Notes: generated by a model not told the origin, from the sequence alone. 64,000 bases of DNA from Verrucomicrobiia bacterium (GCA_030427505.1 JAUICH010000014.1:80307-144306); one strand, 5' to 3'. Counted from the stretch's first letter, positions 33,585-42,762 are shown. Made by a program: numbers and translations.

Positions 33585-34976
33585 GTGACTCAGCGGCAGG
33601 AAATCAACCGCAAACTCTCCCAGATCATCGACTCCGTGCTTCTCGGAGCCGTGCTCTTGTTCAGCCACACCCTCCGGGCGTGGGCCGGGGAGACCTTTGC
33701 CTCCATGCCAGTCATCCCGCCGTTTCGCGAGTTTTACTGGCTCTTCGCCATCGTCGTCCTCATCACTCCCGTCGTCCTGGAGTATCACGGCTTCTACGAT
33801 CACCCCTTACGCCGTTCCCTCAAGGACTTACTCCCGCCCCTCTTCCAGACCCTCCTCTGGATGGGCCTCATCGTCGGCGGCTGCGTCATCTTCCTGAAAT
33901 GGTCCGCCGAAAGCCGCGCCGTCGTCCTCCTCTTCGTCGCTGGCGCCGGCATGGCCCTGGTGGTGAAGGAGTGCCTCGTTAAGCAATACCTCCTCAGCCG
34001 CATGCGGCGCGAAGACTTCCGCGAACGCGTCCTCCTGGCCGGGGGCGCGGAGGACATGGACCAGATCCTCGCCTCCCTGCCCAGCGAACAACGCCTCCGC
34101 CTGGAGATCGTCGGCCGCGTCGATCTCACCCGCCAGGGCGTCGCCGATCTCATCAAGATTCTCCACGAACAATCCGTCGAGCGCGTTATCTTCGCCGCCG
34201 ATCACGTCCACTTTCGCCGCGTCGAGGAAGCCATCAACGCCTGCGAAACCGAAGGCGTCGAGGCCTGGCTCGCCGCCGACTTCATGCAGACCACCCTGGC
34301 CAAGCTGAACGTGGAAGACATTGGCGGCGTGCCCATGCTCGTCTTCCGCTCCACCCCCGACAACGGCTGGGCCCTCATGGTCAAGAACGCCACCGACCGC
34401 GTCCTCGCTTTCGCCCTCATCATCGCCACCGCGCCCCTCTGGCTCCTCACCGCCCTGGCCATCCGCCTTGCCGCCCCCGGTCCCATCCTCTTCCGCCAGT
34501 TGCGCGGCGGCCGCTACGGAAAGCCCTTCATGATGTACAAGTTCCGCACCATGTATGAAGACGCCGAACAGCGCCGCGCGGAACTCGAAGCCATGAACCA
34601 GATGACCGGCGGCCCCGCCTTCAAGGTCGAGCACGACCCCCGCATCTTCCCCCTCGGCCGCCTGCTGCGGAAGCTGTCCATCGACGAACTCCCCCAGCTC
34701 TGGAACGTCGTCAAAGGCGAAATGAGCCTCGTCGGCCCCCGGCCCCTGCCCGTTTACGAAGTGGAGAAAATCGAAAACTCCGCCCAGCGCCGCCGCCTCA
34801 GCGTCAAGCCCGGCCTCACCTGCCTCTGGCAGATCAGCGGCCGCAACCAGATCACCGACTTCGCCGAATGGGTCCGCCTCGACCTCGAATACATCGACAA
34901 CTGGTCCCTCTGGCTAGACTGGAAGATCCTGGCGCGGACCGTGCCGGCGGTGCTGTTGGGGCTGGGGGCGAGGTGA
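33585..34976 (+). CDS. Undecaprenyl-phosphate sugar phosphotransferase (WcaJ/WbaP type)
   Basis: The GTG start follows GAAGG by ~11 bp. The 463-residue protein has four N-terminal membrane segments (~15-110), a middle Rossmann-like domain (~140-260), another membrane helix (ATDRVLAFALIIATAPLWLL) and the bacterial sugar-transferase domain with KFRTMY, LRKLSIDELPQLWNV, GEMSLVGPRPL and [13 protein letters not shown]. Such enzymes start exopolysaccharide or O-antigen repeat synthesis by loading a hexose-1-phosphate on undecaprenyl phosphate. No other exopolysaccharide gene lies next to it. A diverged copy of its last ~75 codons occurs at 35941-36170. Confidence 0.92.
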   Translation: MTQRQEINRKLSQIIDSVLLGAVLLFSHTLRAWAGETFASMPVIPPFREFYWLFAIVVLITPVVLEYHGFYDHPLRRSLKDLLPPLFQTLLWMGLIVGGCVIFLKWSAESRAVVLLFVAGAGMALVVKECLVKQYLLSRMRREDFRERVLLAGGAEDMDQILASLPSEQRLRLEIVGRVDLTRQGVADLIKILHEQSVERVIFAADHVHFRRVEEAINACETEGVEAWLAADFMQTTLAKLNVEDIGGVPMLVFRSTPDNGWALMVKNATDRVLAFALIIATAPLWLLTALAIRLAAPGPILFRQLRGGRYGKPFMMYKFRTMYEDAEQRRAELEAMNQMTGGPAFKVEHDPRIFPLGRLLRKLSIDELPQLWNVVKGEMSLVGPRPLPVYEVEKIENSAQRRRLSVKPGLTCLWQISGRNQITDFAEWVRLDLEYIDNWSLWLDWKILARTVPAVLLGLGAR

Positions 34977-35170
34977 TTGGAGGCGAGATGCTGCAAATAT
35001 CTCGTGTGTATCGAGCCAATGCCAGTTTTTTGTCGGCGTAGAGATTCAATTCGCAGTATTGTCGGTCTATTACAATACAAGGTCTCTTTTGTAGTTGCAG
35101 TTTTCGGGCGAATGTCGCTAACTAATGACCCAGAGAAAATTCTGCCAGTATTTCTCGATCTTTGAGTTCC

Positions 35171-35869
35171 ATGGAGGCACAACGACAAAATGAATCTTTG
35201 AGAAGATTAGGAGTCACTGTTCTTGGTTTTGTCTTTGGCATCGGCGGCGCTACAGCTATTTCGTTCTTTGCTTATATTCACGCAATGAACGCGCGTAAAG
35301 AAGACTTGGCTAGGGAAGATATGAAAATGAAGGCAGAAGCTGCCCTTAGAGAAAAAACGCTTGCTCGAGAAGAAGCGAGATTCAATGAGGAAATGCAGAT
35401 AAGGAAAGAAGCTTTAGCGAAGCAGGAAGCACAGTTCGAGGCTGAAATGCAATTGAGGGAAGCTCAGTTGAAAAAAGAAGAAGCCAGATTTGAAGCTGAG
35501 TTAAGTTTGGGAAGAGAATTCTTGGCCAAAAGAGAGGCAATCGATAGAGAAACTATCAAAGATGCAATTAAAGAAACGAAGGAAAAACTCTTCGTTTCAA
35601 GTTATCGGAATGGTGCAGTGGAAGTTTCTAATCTTTCCCTGTTTGAGGTGTACGTAGAGCGTGTGAGTTGGACATTACCTGTCAGAGATCCATTTCAACG
35701 AAATTATGAATTTATTTTTGCTGAGCCGGTGGAGATCAAACCTGGGCATAAGGAATGGTTTGAATATCCACTGGAAAACTATGGAGGCTTGTTAGAATCA
35801 TTAGAATATAAAGTGCATATCTTCACTACTAGAGGGACTATATACAGCGAGAATCTCGAAGTATTGTAA
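35171..35869 (+). CDS. Membrane-anchored coiled-coil protein, AT-rich, unknown function
   Basis: The ATG at 35171 is preferred (a TTG at 35162 is in frame). The 232-residue product has one N-terminal membrane helix (VTVLGFVFGIGGATAISFFAYI), a long coiled coil (~45-150) with heptad-like repeats of ALREKTLAREEARFNEEMQ type, and a C-terminal beta-rich domain (SLFEVYVERVSWTLP, FAEPVEIKPGHKEWFEYP). Its base composition is much more AT-rich than neighbours, and it lies between the sugar-transferase gene and a second copy of that gene's tail, so horizontal acquisition is likely. No family recognised. Confidence 0.8.
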   Translation: MEAQRQNESLRRLGVTVLGFVFGIGGATAISFFAYIHAMNARKEDLAREDMKMKAEAALREKTLAREEARFNEEMQIRKEALAKQEAQFEAEMQLREAQLKKEEARFEAELSLGREFLAKREAIDRETIKDAIKETKEKLFVSSYRNGAVEVSNLSLFEVYVERVSWTLPVRDPFQRNYEFIFAEPVEIKPGHKEWFEYPLENYGGLLESLEYKVHIFTTRGTIYSENLEVL

Positions 35870-35940
35870 GGTATAGAGGGTGTGTTTGTGGATAAGAGGG
35901 AATGAAGGGTTAATGTGGCCTATTTATTCCCTCCGATGTC

Positions 35941-36174
35941 TCAGTTAGAAATAATCGAAAACTCCGCCCAGTGCCGCCGCCTTAGCGTCAAGCCCGGCCT
36001 CACCTGCCTCTGGCAGATCAGCAGCCGCAACCAGATCACCGACTTCGTCGAATGGGTCCGCCTCGACTTCGATTACTTCGACAACTGGTCCCTCTGGAAA
36101 GGCCGGAAAATCCTCGCCCGCACCGTCCCCGCAGTGTTGCTAGGGGTGAGGCGAGGTGCGAAAGTAATAATGCT
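35941..36174 (+). pseudogene. Fragment of a second sugar-transferase gene (C-terminal tail only)
   Basis: About 225 bp repeat the 3' end of the sugar-transferase gene (34765-34972): [37 protein letters not shown] and [12 protein letters not shown], roughly 85-90% identical at DNA level. No catalytic part of the domain precedes it. It is best seen as a remnant left by a duplication or by insertion of the AT-rich gene, or as debris of a paralogous gene. Confidence 0.75.
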
Positions 36175-36200
36175 CGACTCAACCCTACTGGTGAATACTT

Positions 36201-36281
36201 GCTGCGGGCGCGAAGCGTCTCTTGAGTGCGGCGAATTTTCTTTCGCCGCTCTGTGGATGGTAGCCGGAGGCGCGGTGGGGG
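36201..36281 (-). repeat. Dispersed two-hairpin element, copy 2 (minus strand)
   Basis: Minus strand reads CCCCCACCGCGCCTCCGGC, then hairpin 1 (GCGGCGAA / TTCGCCGC), then a weaker hairpin 2 (CGC-TTC-GCG). It lies 95 bp after the stop of the minus-strand lipoprotein gene at 36376, same strand. Stem 1 differs from copy 1 by a compensated C-G to G-C change. Confidence 0.8.
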
Positions 36282-36375
36282 ATGATGATGTCCAATGGCT
36301 CCCGGAGTGCTGATCCCAAGGTTCATACAGCAGGTTACCGCTAGACCTGTCCGAGGCGAGATACGTCCTCATTCC

Positions 36376-37041
36376 TCATTCCTCATTCTCGTAAAATGTA
36401 TCTTCTATTTCGATCCATTCCCAGTGGGGAAGGCTTTTGAGGAGAGCAATACCTTCTTCAGAAACAGGACGGATGATATTGATTTTTTCCAGGTTTCGGC
36501 AGGCGACTATATGCCGAATGTCTTCCAAGGTGAAATCACCTTCAGAGGACTCATGGGTGAGGTAGGTGAGTTTCTCAAGAGCTGGGAGGTATCTGAGGGA
36601 ATAAAAATTGTCACCCCAGAGTTCGATGGTCTCAACATTGGGAAAGCGGTTGAAGTATTGAAAGCTCTCGTCCGGCATCCCATAGTGAATGCCGATGGTA
36701 TGCACCTCAGGAAAAGTGCGTAGATCTTTCATGACTTCGGGCGCAATACCTTCAAACGCAATAATTCGGATCTCAGTAACATTTTTGAGGGCGTTGACCG
36801 CTCGAATATCTTCGAGGGTGACTTTGTGTGGATCGGTGCCCCCAACCAGCGCTACGAAAGTCCCAGTGTCGTTCTGATGGACATCGTGCCCCCTGGCGGT
36901 CAAGTAGTCGATGGCCTGTTGCTCGGAGAGTTGCGGGGCGTCCGGTTTGTCAGCGACAGACTCCAAGTCAGGTTCAGATTGTCGGCAAGAAAGTGCGAAT
37001 GCGCAGACCCCAAACAAGAAAATACGGGGAAATGGATTCAT
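36376..37041 (-). CDS. Lipoprotein with leucine-rich-repeat-like pattern
   Basis: This 221-residue protein has a lipoprotein signal (FPRIFLFGVCAFALSC, lipobox ALSC). After an acidic linker, residues ~70-215 show ~22-24-residue repeats with regularly spaced Leu/Ile (VTLEDIRAVNALKNVTEIRII; FPEVHTIGIHY; FPNVETIELWG; LPALEKLTYLTH; CRNLEKINII; LPHWEWIEI), like short leucine-rich repeats. It probably binds a partner at the cell surface or periplasm. Function unknown. Confidence 0.8.
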   Translation of the reverse strand: MNPFPRIFLFGVCAFALSCRQSEPDLESVADKPDAPQLSEQQAIDYLTARGHDVHQNDTGTFVALVGGTDPHKVTLEDIRAVNALKNVTEIRIIAFEGIAPEVMKDLRTFPEVHTIGIHYGMPDESFQYFNRFPNVETIELWGDNFYSLRYLPALEKLTYLTHESSEGDFTLEDIRHIVACRNLEKINIIRPVSEEGIALLKSLPHWEWIEIEDTFYENEE

Positions 37042-37256
37042 GAGTACTGAGCTGGAGAAGCTTGATGGGGTAGCTCCTAATTTGGCTTAACTAGATGAGA
37101 AGATTTGATGTTAGCTTGAATTTACATCGTTGGTCAACGCTTCGTCGGACGGCTGGACCTGTTCCTACGCAGTTTGGCTATCCAGTATCAAATGGTACCA
37201 GATGCGGTACCGCAATTCGGATTGACCCCATCTCCCAGCTATTGAACAGATAGCGC

Positions 37257-39164
37257 ATGAGATTTTCCCCGATCCTCACAGCGTGCCTGGCCGTCTGCTT
37301 CTCCTTCGCCTTCCCAAACACCAGCCACGCCGCGCCACCCGTCGAGAAAACCACCGACGTCTGCATCTACGGCGCCACGCCTTCCGGGATCGTGGCCGCC
37401 TTGGCGGTGGAGCGGGCGGGGAAGTCGGTGGTCATTGTGGAGCCGAGCCGGTGGGTGGGGGGCATCCTGGGGGCGGGGATCAAGCCGCGGCAGGATTGTC
37501 CGAACCCGGCGGCGACGGGGGGCCTGACGAAGGAGCTGATCTATTCCCTGGGGGAAGCGCCGGGGCCCATCCGGGAGAGTTTTCTGAAGCTGCTGGCGGA
37601 GCGGGGGATCGAGGTCATCTACGAGCACCGCGTGGCCTCGGTGACGAAGGAGGGAGGACGGATCGCGAGCGCGACTTTTGACCTGGCGCCGTATGACGAA
37701 CTGGGCTGTCCGCCGGCGGAGCCGAAGGAGAAGGGGACCCTGGTGGTGCGGGCCGGGATGTTCATCGATGCCGGTTACGATGGCGAACTGATGGCCCGCG
37801 CCGGCGTGTCCTATCGCGTGGCGCGGGAGTCTGTGGACGACTTAGGCGAGGCCATCGCGGGACTCCAGGAACCGGTGGAACTGACGCCCATCGATCCCTT
37901 TGTCACGCCCGGCCACCCGGAGAGCGGCCTGCTGAAATGGGTCACCGGCGAGGCCACGGAACCCCACGGCTCGGCGGACGAACACATCCAGGCCTACAAC
38001 TACCGCTTCTACGTCACCGCCGATCCCGCGAAGCGCGTGCCCCTCACGCCGCCCGCGGACTACGACCCCCAGGACTTCGAACTCGTGGGGCGCTACGTGG
38101 AGTACCTGAAGGAAACCTTTGCCAAAGACGAGGCCACGCTGTTCGTCCGGCTGGCCCGCATCTTTCCCGGCTGGATGAACTCCGGCGAATACAACTACCA
38201 CCGCGAGTCGCTCATCACCAACGCGCCCGTCGGCGTCAGTCATCTCTACGCGGATGGCGACTATGCTGAGAAAGCCCGCGTCTGGAAACTGCACCAGGAC
38301 TACCTGCGCGGCCTGCATCACTTCATGAGCACCGACCCCCGCGTGCCCGAAAAATTCCGCGAACAAACCGCCGTCCTGGGCCTGGACGGCACTCACCACC
38401 CCGACACCCACGGCTGGCCGCACCAGCTCTACGTCCGGCTCACCCGGCGGCTGGAGGGCCGCTACACCCTGACGGCGGCCGACGTTTACAACCACACCAC
38501 CGTGGAAGACCCCATCGCCCTGGCCCAGTATGGCATCGATATCTATCCCTGCCGCCGCGTCTGGACTCGCGACGCGGAGGGTCACGTCCAGGTGGGGCTG
38601 GAAGGCTGGATGTTCGTCGGCGGCTCCAAGGGCCCGACCAAGACGCCCTATCCCATTCCCTACCGCTCCATCACGCCGAAGGAGGCGGAAGCCGAAAACT
38701 TGCTGGTCTCCGTCTGCTTTTCCGCCACCCACCTCGGCTACGCGTCCGCCCGGATGGAGCCCGCCTTCATGATCTGCGGAGAAGCCGCCGGCATCGCCGC
38801 CTGCCAGGCCCTGGAAGAAGGCGTCCCCGTCCAGCAGATCGACCCCGCCACCTACCGCGCCGCCCTCGAAGCCGCCCACATGCGCCTCGAATGGACCGAA
38901 GAAGCCGCCGCCGAACGCGACAAGCTCGACCAGGAAAAATTCATTGAGCGCTTCCTCTCCAGCATCGACACCGGCAAAGACGGCACCGTTTCACTCGAAG
39001 AGTGGAACGGTGCCAAGCCAGGCTGGGAATGGCTCTTCCCCAAGATCGACGGAAACCAAAACGGCCAGATGGAGACGGGAGAATACCTGAAGTTCCAAGC
39101 CTACAAGGTAGCCCACGAAGACTGGCAGAAGCGGCTCCGCGCGGGAGAGAAGGTGGGGGATTGA
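37257..39164 (+). CDS. Secreted FAD-dependent oxidoreductase with C-terminal EF-hand pair
   Basis: This 635-residue protein has a signal peptide (RFSPILTACLAVCFSFAFPNTSHA) and then a Rossmann dinucleotide motif (DVCIYGATPSGIVAALAVERAG near 32-53) followed by WVGGILGAG, as in FAD_oxidored proteins (PF12831). The C-terminus carries two EF-hand calcium loops: DTGKDGTVSLEEW (~571-583) and DGNQNGQMETGEY. Substrate unknown; such fusions are typical of PVC bacteria. It starts 216 bp after the divergent lipoprotein gene. A two-hairpin element lies 80 bp after its stop. Confidence 0.88.
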   Translation: MRFSPILTACLAVCFSFAFPNTSHAAPPVEKTTDVCIYGATPSGIVAALAVERAGKSVVIVEPSRWVGGILGAGIKPRQDCPNPAATGGLTKELIYSLGEAPGPIRESFLKLLAERGIEVIYEHRVASVTKEGGRIASATFDLAPYDELGCPPAEPKEKGTLVVRAGMFIDAGYDGELMARAGVSYRVARESVDDLGEAIAGLQEPVELTPIDPFVTPGHPESGLLKWVTGEATEPHGSADEHIQAYNYRFYVTADPAKRVPLTPPADYDPQDFELVGRYVEYLKETFAKDEATLFVRLARIFPGWMNSGEYNYHRESLITNAPVGVSHLYADGDYAEKARVWKLHQDYLRGLHHFMSTDPRVPEKFREQTAVLGLDGTHHPDTHGWPHQLYVRLTRRLEGRYTLTAADVYNHTTVEDPIALAQYGIDIYPCRRVWTRDAEGHVQVGLEGWMFVGGSKGPTKTPYPIPYRSITPKEAEAENLLVSVCFSATHLGYASARMEPAFMICGEAAGIAACQALEEGVPVQQIDPATYRAALEAAHMRLEWTEEAAAERDKLDQEKFIERFLSSIDTGKDGTVSLEEWNGAKPGWEWLFPKIDGNQNGQMETGEYLKFQAYKVAHEDWQKRLRAGEKVGD

Positions 39165-39945
39165 GCCAGGCGCACGACCGAGAGCAGAAGGGAGGAGAGC
39201 ATTGGGGTAAGGGAACGATTTGAGAGAAGGCGTGCGCCGATTCCCCCCACCGCGCCTCCGGCTCCTGCCGCAAAGCGCTGATTCTGATCAGCGCAGTCCA
39301 AGGACACTACGCGTCCCCGTGGGGTTCTGGGGAGAAGGGTGAGGTAGTTGGGAAGGCGGTGGCGAAGCGTTTCGGACCGGCCTCGATGGGGTGGGGGACC
39401 CGCCCCTAAACGTTATAAACGGCCTCGCCCATTGTAATAGCGGCCGCGGCCGGAAAATCTTAGTCTTAGCCTGCCGGTTGGATACCGGTTGTTGTTGGTT
39501 GAACTGACTGTCTATCTGAGACAGCGCCCGCCGGGCGCCCCATTTTCGCCCATCAGCCCATACCAGGGGTGGTTATAGGTTGAGTAAGGCGAAGCCGGTG
39601 CAGCCTGCTGCCTGAGGCGGTGGGCTGCACTCTTATTTGCGGGCTGAGTAATTTCAGAGCGCCATCGGCGCACCGAAGACGTAGAGCGTCACCGGCGCGC
39701 CGCATACCAGCCTGGGTCGAAGGCCCAGGTATCAAAGGGTATCAGTTAGGTCAAGGACCAAAAGCCAATAGGCGTCAGGCCTGTTCCCCTTAAATATCTG
39801 ATAGTCAGTGACTGTTATTGGATAAAGTTACATGACATTGGCCGGAAGCACTACCGGCTTCTCCGGCACCTTATCCTGACGCCTATGGGCCTTTGGCCTT
39901 GGGGGATGGGCCGCGAACGGCCTTTTCCAAAGGGTGCGATTCTCG
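39165..39945. other. 781-bp spacer with two-hairpin element and palindromes
   Basis: No gene is supported. 39244-39319 is copy 3 of the two-hairpin element. 39768-39779 (ATAGGCGTCAGG) and 39875-39886 (CCTGACGCCTAT) form a 12-bp inverted repeat 95 bp apart. Hairpins CCTGGG-TCGAAGG-CCCAGG (~39711-39729) and GGGCC-TTT-GGCC (~39888) belong to the general intergenic hairpin repeats. Confidence 0.55.
39244..39319 (+). repeat. Dispersed two-hairpin element, copy 3
   Basis: CCCCCCACCGCGCCTCCGGC, then hairpin 1 (GCGCTGAT-TCTG-ATCAGCGC), then hairpin 2 (GGACAC / GCGTCC). It lies 80 bp after the FAD oxidoreductase stop, same strand. Stem 1 shows further compensated changes (C-G to T-A, A-T to T-A) relative to copies 1 and 2. 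Confidence 0.8.
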
Positions 39946-41478
39946 CTAAAGATCCCGGCAAAAAATCGGCGAACTCCACGCCCACTGATCGTTCTTTTGC
40001 CGGACTCGCGCGTAGTAATAGTCGCCCTCGCGGCCTTCGTGATCTTCGTATTCCAGGCGGTAACGCCAGTCGTGGGGCATGGGGGCGCGGTTCATCCGGT
40101 AGGCGTGGGACTCTAGGCCGCCGACCAGGCCGGAGCGGGCGCCTTCCAGCAGATCGCGCAGCCGCCACTCGATCCGCTGGCCGTTCAGCACCGCATACAC
40201 CGTTTCGTCAACCGGCATCTCGACCTCGAGGCACACGCCCTGCGAGGTGCTGGTGAAGTTGTTCGGCGTGCCCTCGCTGACCGTCTCGAACGAAACGCTG
40301 GTCTCCGTGCGGCCGGTGATCTTCGACTGGTAAAAGCTGGCGTGCTCGCCGGTGCCCTCCAGGGGTGAGACCACCTGCATGCCGCGGAAGCGCGGGTCCA
40401 GGCCCAAGATGGCGCCGGAGCCGATGCCCAGTTCCGCCTCCCAGCGGTGGGTCTCGCCGCGCGGGCCCCAGCCCACCTCCAGGTAGAGCTTCGTATGCAC
40501 CGTCTGGCCCGGCGCCTGGGGGATGACGTCGCACTCCGACATCCGGCAGAGCAGGCGATTGTTCTTGATGACATCCACGTAATCGATGGCGCCGGCAGCG
40601 GCCACCTCCACCAGGATGTGGCGCTTGCCCCGGGGCGGGATCACCGCGCCGATGGGGGAGTCGTTAATGGAAAAGCGCAGCTCGATCTTGTCCCCCGTCA
40701 TCGCCCAGGTGCGCCGCTGGAAAAACGCCTCCCAGATGGCCTCCCGCGAGCCGTCCGCCGCCCAGACGCCCGTCAAGCCGTGCCCGTAGCTGCCCGGGTG
40801 CCCGCTGTGGTGATCCGTCCCGCCCGTGATGCCCACGATGTGGCCGTTCTTTAGCCCGTATTGCAGCGTGCCCTCCCAGTCGGACGGCCCCATGACGTGG
40901 AGAAACGGGCGCGTGTTGTCGCTCTCCTCCGAGCAGCCATGCATGGACAGCAGCTCCACCAGCGGCTCCAGCGCCGGATCGTGCGACAGCCAGTCCATGC
41001 CCCGCGTGCCCTTCTTATACCCAATGTGGTGCGGCTGGCACAGCGTCTCCACCCCCTCCGCCCGCAACTGGCGCAGGTGCCGGTGCAGATCCTCGATGCC
41101 CGTGGGATACAGGATCTCGCCCCCCAGGTCCTTATACAGCACGTTCCGGTCGCCACAGGCGCAGAAGTGTACCTCAAACGCCGGAAACACCACGAACCGC
41201 CCGTCCTCATCCGCCTGCCGCAGCTCCGCCATCATCTCATTCCACCCGCCCTTCAGCTTCTCAAACCCCTTCAAATGAAAGTCGATAATGTGCTGAATCC
41301 GCTCATTCGCCTCCGGCATGTCCGGCCAATGCGCATGCCCCGTGATGGAGACAAAGTCCAGCCGCTCCCGCGCATTCGCCAGAGCGTCCTTCAGCGGCCC
41401 ATGGCCATAAGAAATGCCGCAGTGGTTGTGAATGTCCCCGTAGGCGGGGCGGAGGTGGTGGTAGGCGAGGTGGGTCAT
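39946..41478 (-). CDS. PHP-like metal-dependent hydrolase family protein
   Basis: The ATG at 41478 gives 510 residues (upstream in-frame extension is unlikely). The N-terminus has YGDIHNHCGISYGHGPLKDAL and SITGHAHWPD, histidine-rich motifs like those of PHP-domain phosphoesterases and the DUF3604 group, and later GITGGTDHHSGHPGSYGHG supplies more metal ligands. The last ~200 residues are beta-rich and include VEVAAAGAIDYVDVIKNNRLL, an accessory domain typical of DUF3604-like proteins. It is probably a cytoplasmic metalloenzyme; no signal peptide is visible. Substrate unknown. Confidence 0.78.
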   Translation of the reverse strand: MTHLAYHHLRPAYGDIHNHCGISYGHGPLKDALANARERLDFVSITGHAHWPDMPEANERIQHIIDFHLKGFEKLKGGWNEMMAELRQADEDGRFVVFPAFEVHFCACGDRNVLYKDLGGEILYPTGIEDLHRHLRQLRAEGVETLCQPHHIGYKKGTRGMDWLSHDPALEPLVELLSMHGCSEESDNTRPFLHVMGPSDWEGTLQYGLKNGHIVGITGGTDHHSGHPGSYGHGLTGVWAADGSREAIWEAFFQRRTWAMTGDKIELRFSINDSPIGAVIPPRGKRHILVEVAAAGAIDYVDVIKNNRLLCRMSECDVIPQAPGQTVHTKLYLEVGWGPRGETHRWEAELGIGSGAILGLDPRFRGMQVVSPLEGTGEHASFYQSKITGRTETSVSFETVSEGTPNNFTSTSQGVCLEVEMPVDETVYAVLNGQRIEWRLRDLLEGARSGLVGGLESHAYRMNRAPMPHDWRYRLEYEDHEGREGDYYYARVRQKNDQWAWSSPIFCRDL

Positions 41479-41627
41479 TGGGGAATTGAAGAAAAGAGAT
41501 TGGCAGGGGGCAGATAACCGGTCCAACCGTTCCCGGGCACTCTGAGGTGCCTTGCTGGGCCCGGCAACTATCATTCAATCTTTACTTGGCCGCAATCTAC
41601 GGGCGTAGTAAGTAATTTTGAAGAGCA

Positions 41628-41858
41628 ATGAACACCGGATATTCTCTCACTCTTAGAGATTTCCTAATGCTTTGGGACAAACGGGATGGCTATCCGAAAG
41701 CGACGAGGGAAGCTCTGGAAAGTGTGGTGCAAGCCTTCGCGCGCCAGAGCAAGCTTGAGACCCTAAGCCGGGCCAATCTCAAAATCATCCACGAGGCAAT
41801 ACAACGATCTTCCAGTCAACGGTCAGTGTATAACATCGCAATGTCGATATGGAGATGA
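41628..41858 (+). CDS. Small hypothetical protein, AT-rich cluster
   Basis: This 76-residue frame (TGYSLTLRDFLMLWDKRDGYP... SRANLKIIHEAIQ) is helical with no membrane segment. It overlaps the next gene's start by 10 bp. The LTLRDFLMLW start weakly resembles the N-terminal domain of tyrosine recombinases, so it could be a fragment of one. Function unknown and reality uncertain. Confidence 0.45.
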   Translation: MNTGYSLTLRDFLMLWDKRDGYPKATREALESVVQAFARQSKLETLSRANLKIIHEAIQRSSSQRSVYNIAMSIWR

Positions 41859-42157
41859 GAAACGACGAACTGCAGGCAGCTTTGGGCTCCGTAATCGACG
41901 AAGAAACATTCGTGGTGTTTCTGGAAGCGTTGGCGCTAAATCGCGAGAAAGAAAAAGAAATTGAGAAGCTACATCCGAGTTCCCCGTGGGGACCGGGAAC
42001 ATTGGGGTGGGAGAATGGATCGATTGAATCCTTTCTCTCAGCCGCCGCCACATGGGCTGTCGACTCCAAGGATGGAACAGTTGGAGGTTACGAAATTCCC
42101 GATAATCCTTGGAAGCGATGTGCTGACATAATCTTTATGGGGAAGATTTACGAGTGA
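41849..42157 (+). CDS. DUF7660-like small protein, possible immunity protein
   Basis: This 102-residue acidic protein ends with the pattern WENGSIESFLSAAATWAVDS ... NPWKRCADIIFMGKIYE, which matches my memory of DUF7660 proteins (W-N--FL-a-aaW--D ... W---a-il--g-iYE). Members often lie near polymorphic toxins and are thought of as immunity proteins; no toxin is visible here. AT-rich relative to the window, suggesting recent acquisition. Confidence 0.65.
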   Translation: MEMRNDELQAALGSVIDEETFVVFLEALALNREKEKEIEKLHPSSPWGPGTLGWENGSIESFLSAAATWAVDSKDGTVGGYEIPDNPWKRCADIIFMGKIYE

Positions 42158-42201
42158 TAGAATAGGCGAAAGTGGGTAAAAGAAATATTGAGATTCGGCG
42201 T

Positions 42202-42762
42202 ATGTTCGGACGTAAAAGAAAAAACAACCCACCTCGTAGCTCTGGAGCCTATGTGGTTACCGGAGAGGACAAGGTGGAGGAGATAGAGGGAGTCCCACAG
42301 TCGTCTCTTGGCGCCCCTTGCCCTCACGTGATCTGTGGAGAGCAGGAAGTATTTCTAATCTATCTCGCTCAGGAACATTCGGATAAAGCAAATGGAGAAA
42401 AAGTCCGGATAGTCGATGGATCTTCAGAAGAACCGGTTGTCACGATTCAGTTTATCGAGCCGTACGCTCATTACCTAGGCCCTCCTAACGATGAGTCGTT
42501 GAGAGGTCATCCGCTGGTGGAGCGAGGGTTGACTCCGTATAGCTGTTCTAAGGTGCAATCTTCATCGTGGATAGCCGCGCTTGAAAAAATGAATTCAGTT
42601 CATCCGTGCCACCGCAAAGAGTCTTTTGATGGCATTGGTCATTATATATTTACCTTTCATGACTCGGTTTTTGAATGCGTAGCGGATGCCTTCGTGGTTC
42701 TTACACACGAGCGAACGACGATTAGAAAGGCTATTGATAATATCTTATATCTTGTGAGCTAG
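42202..42762 (+). CDS. Hypothetical protein, AT-rich, immunity-like cluster
   Basis: A GTG at 42172 and an ATG at 42202 are both possible starts; neither has a clear ribosome-binding site, and the ATG is used here (186 residues). The core has GAPCPHVICGEQEVFLIYLAQE, HYLGPPNDESLRGHPLVERGL and, near the end, HYIFTFHDSVFECVADAF. This pattern recurs in proteins I have seen beside toxin or immunity genes, but no function is established. Cytoplasmic. Confidence 0.72.
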   Translation: MFGRKRKNNPPRSSGAYVVTGEDKVEEIEGVPQSSLGAPCPHVICGEQEVFLIYLAQEHSDKANGEKVRIVDGSSEEPVVTIQFIEPYAHYLGPPNDESLRGHPLVERGLTPYSCSKVQSSSWIAALEKMNSVHPCHRKESFDGIGHYIFTFHDSVFECVADAFVVLTHERTTIRKAIDNILYLVS

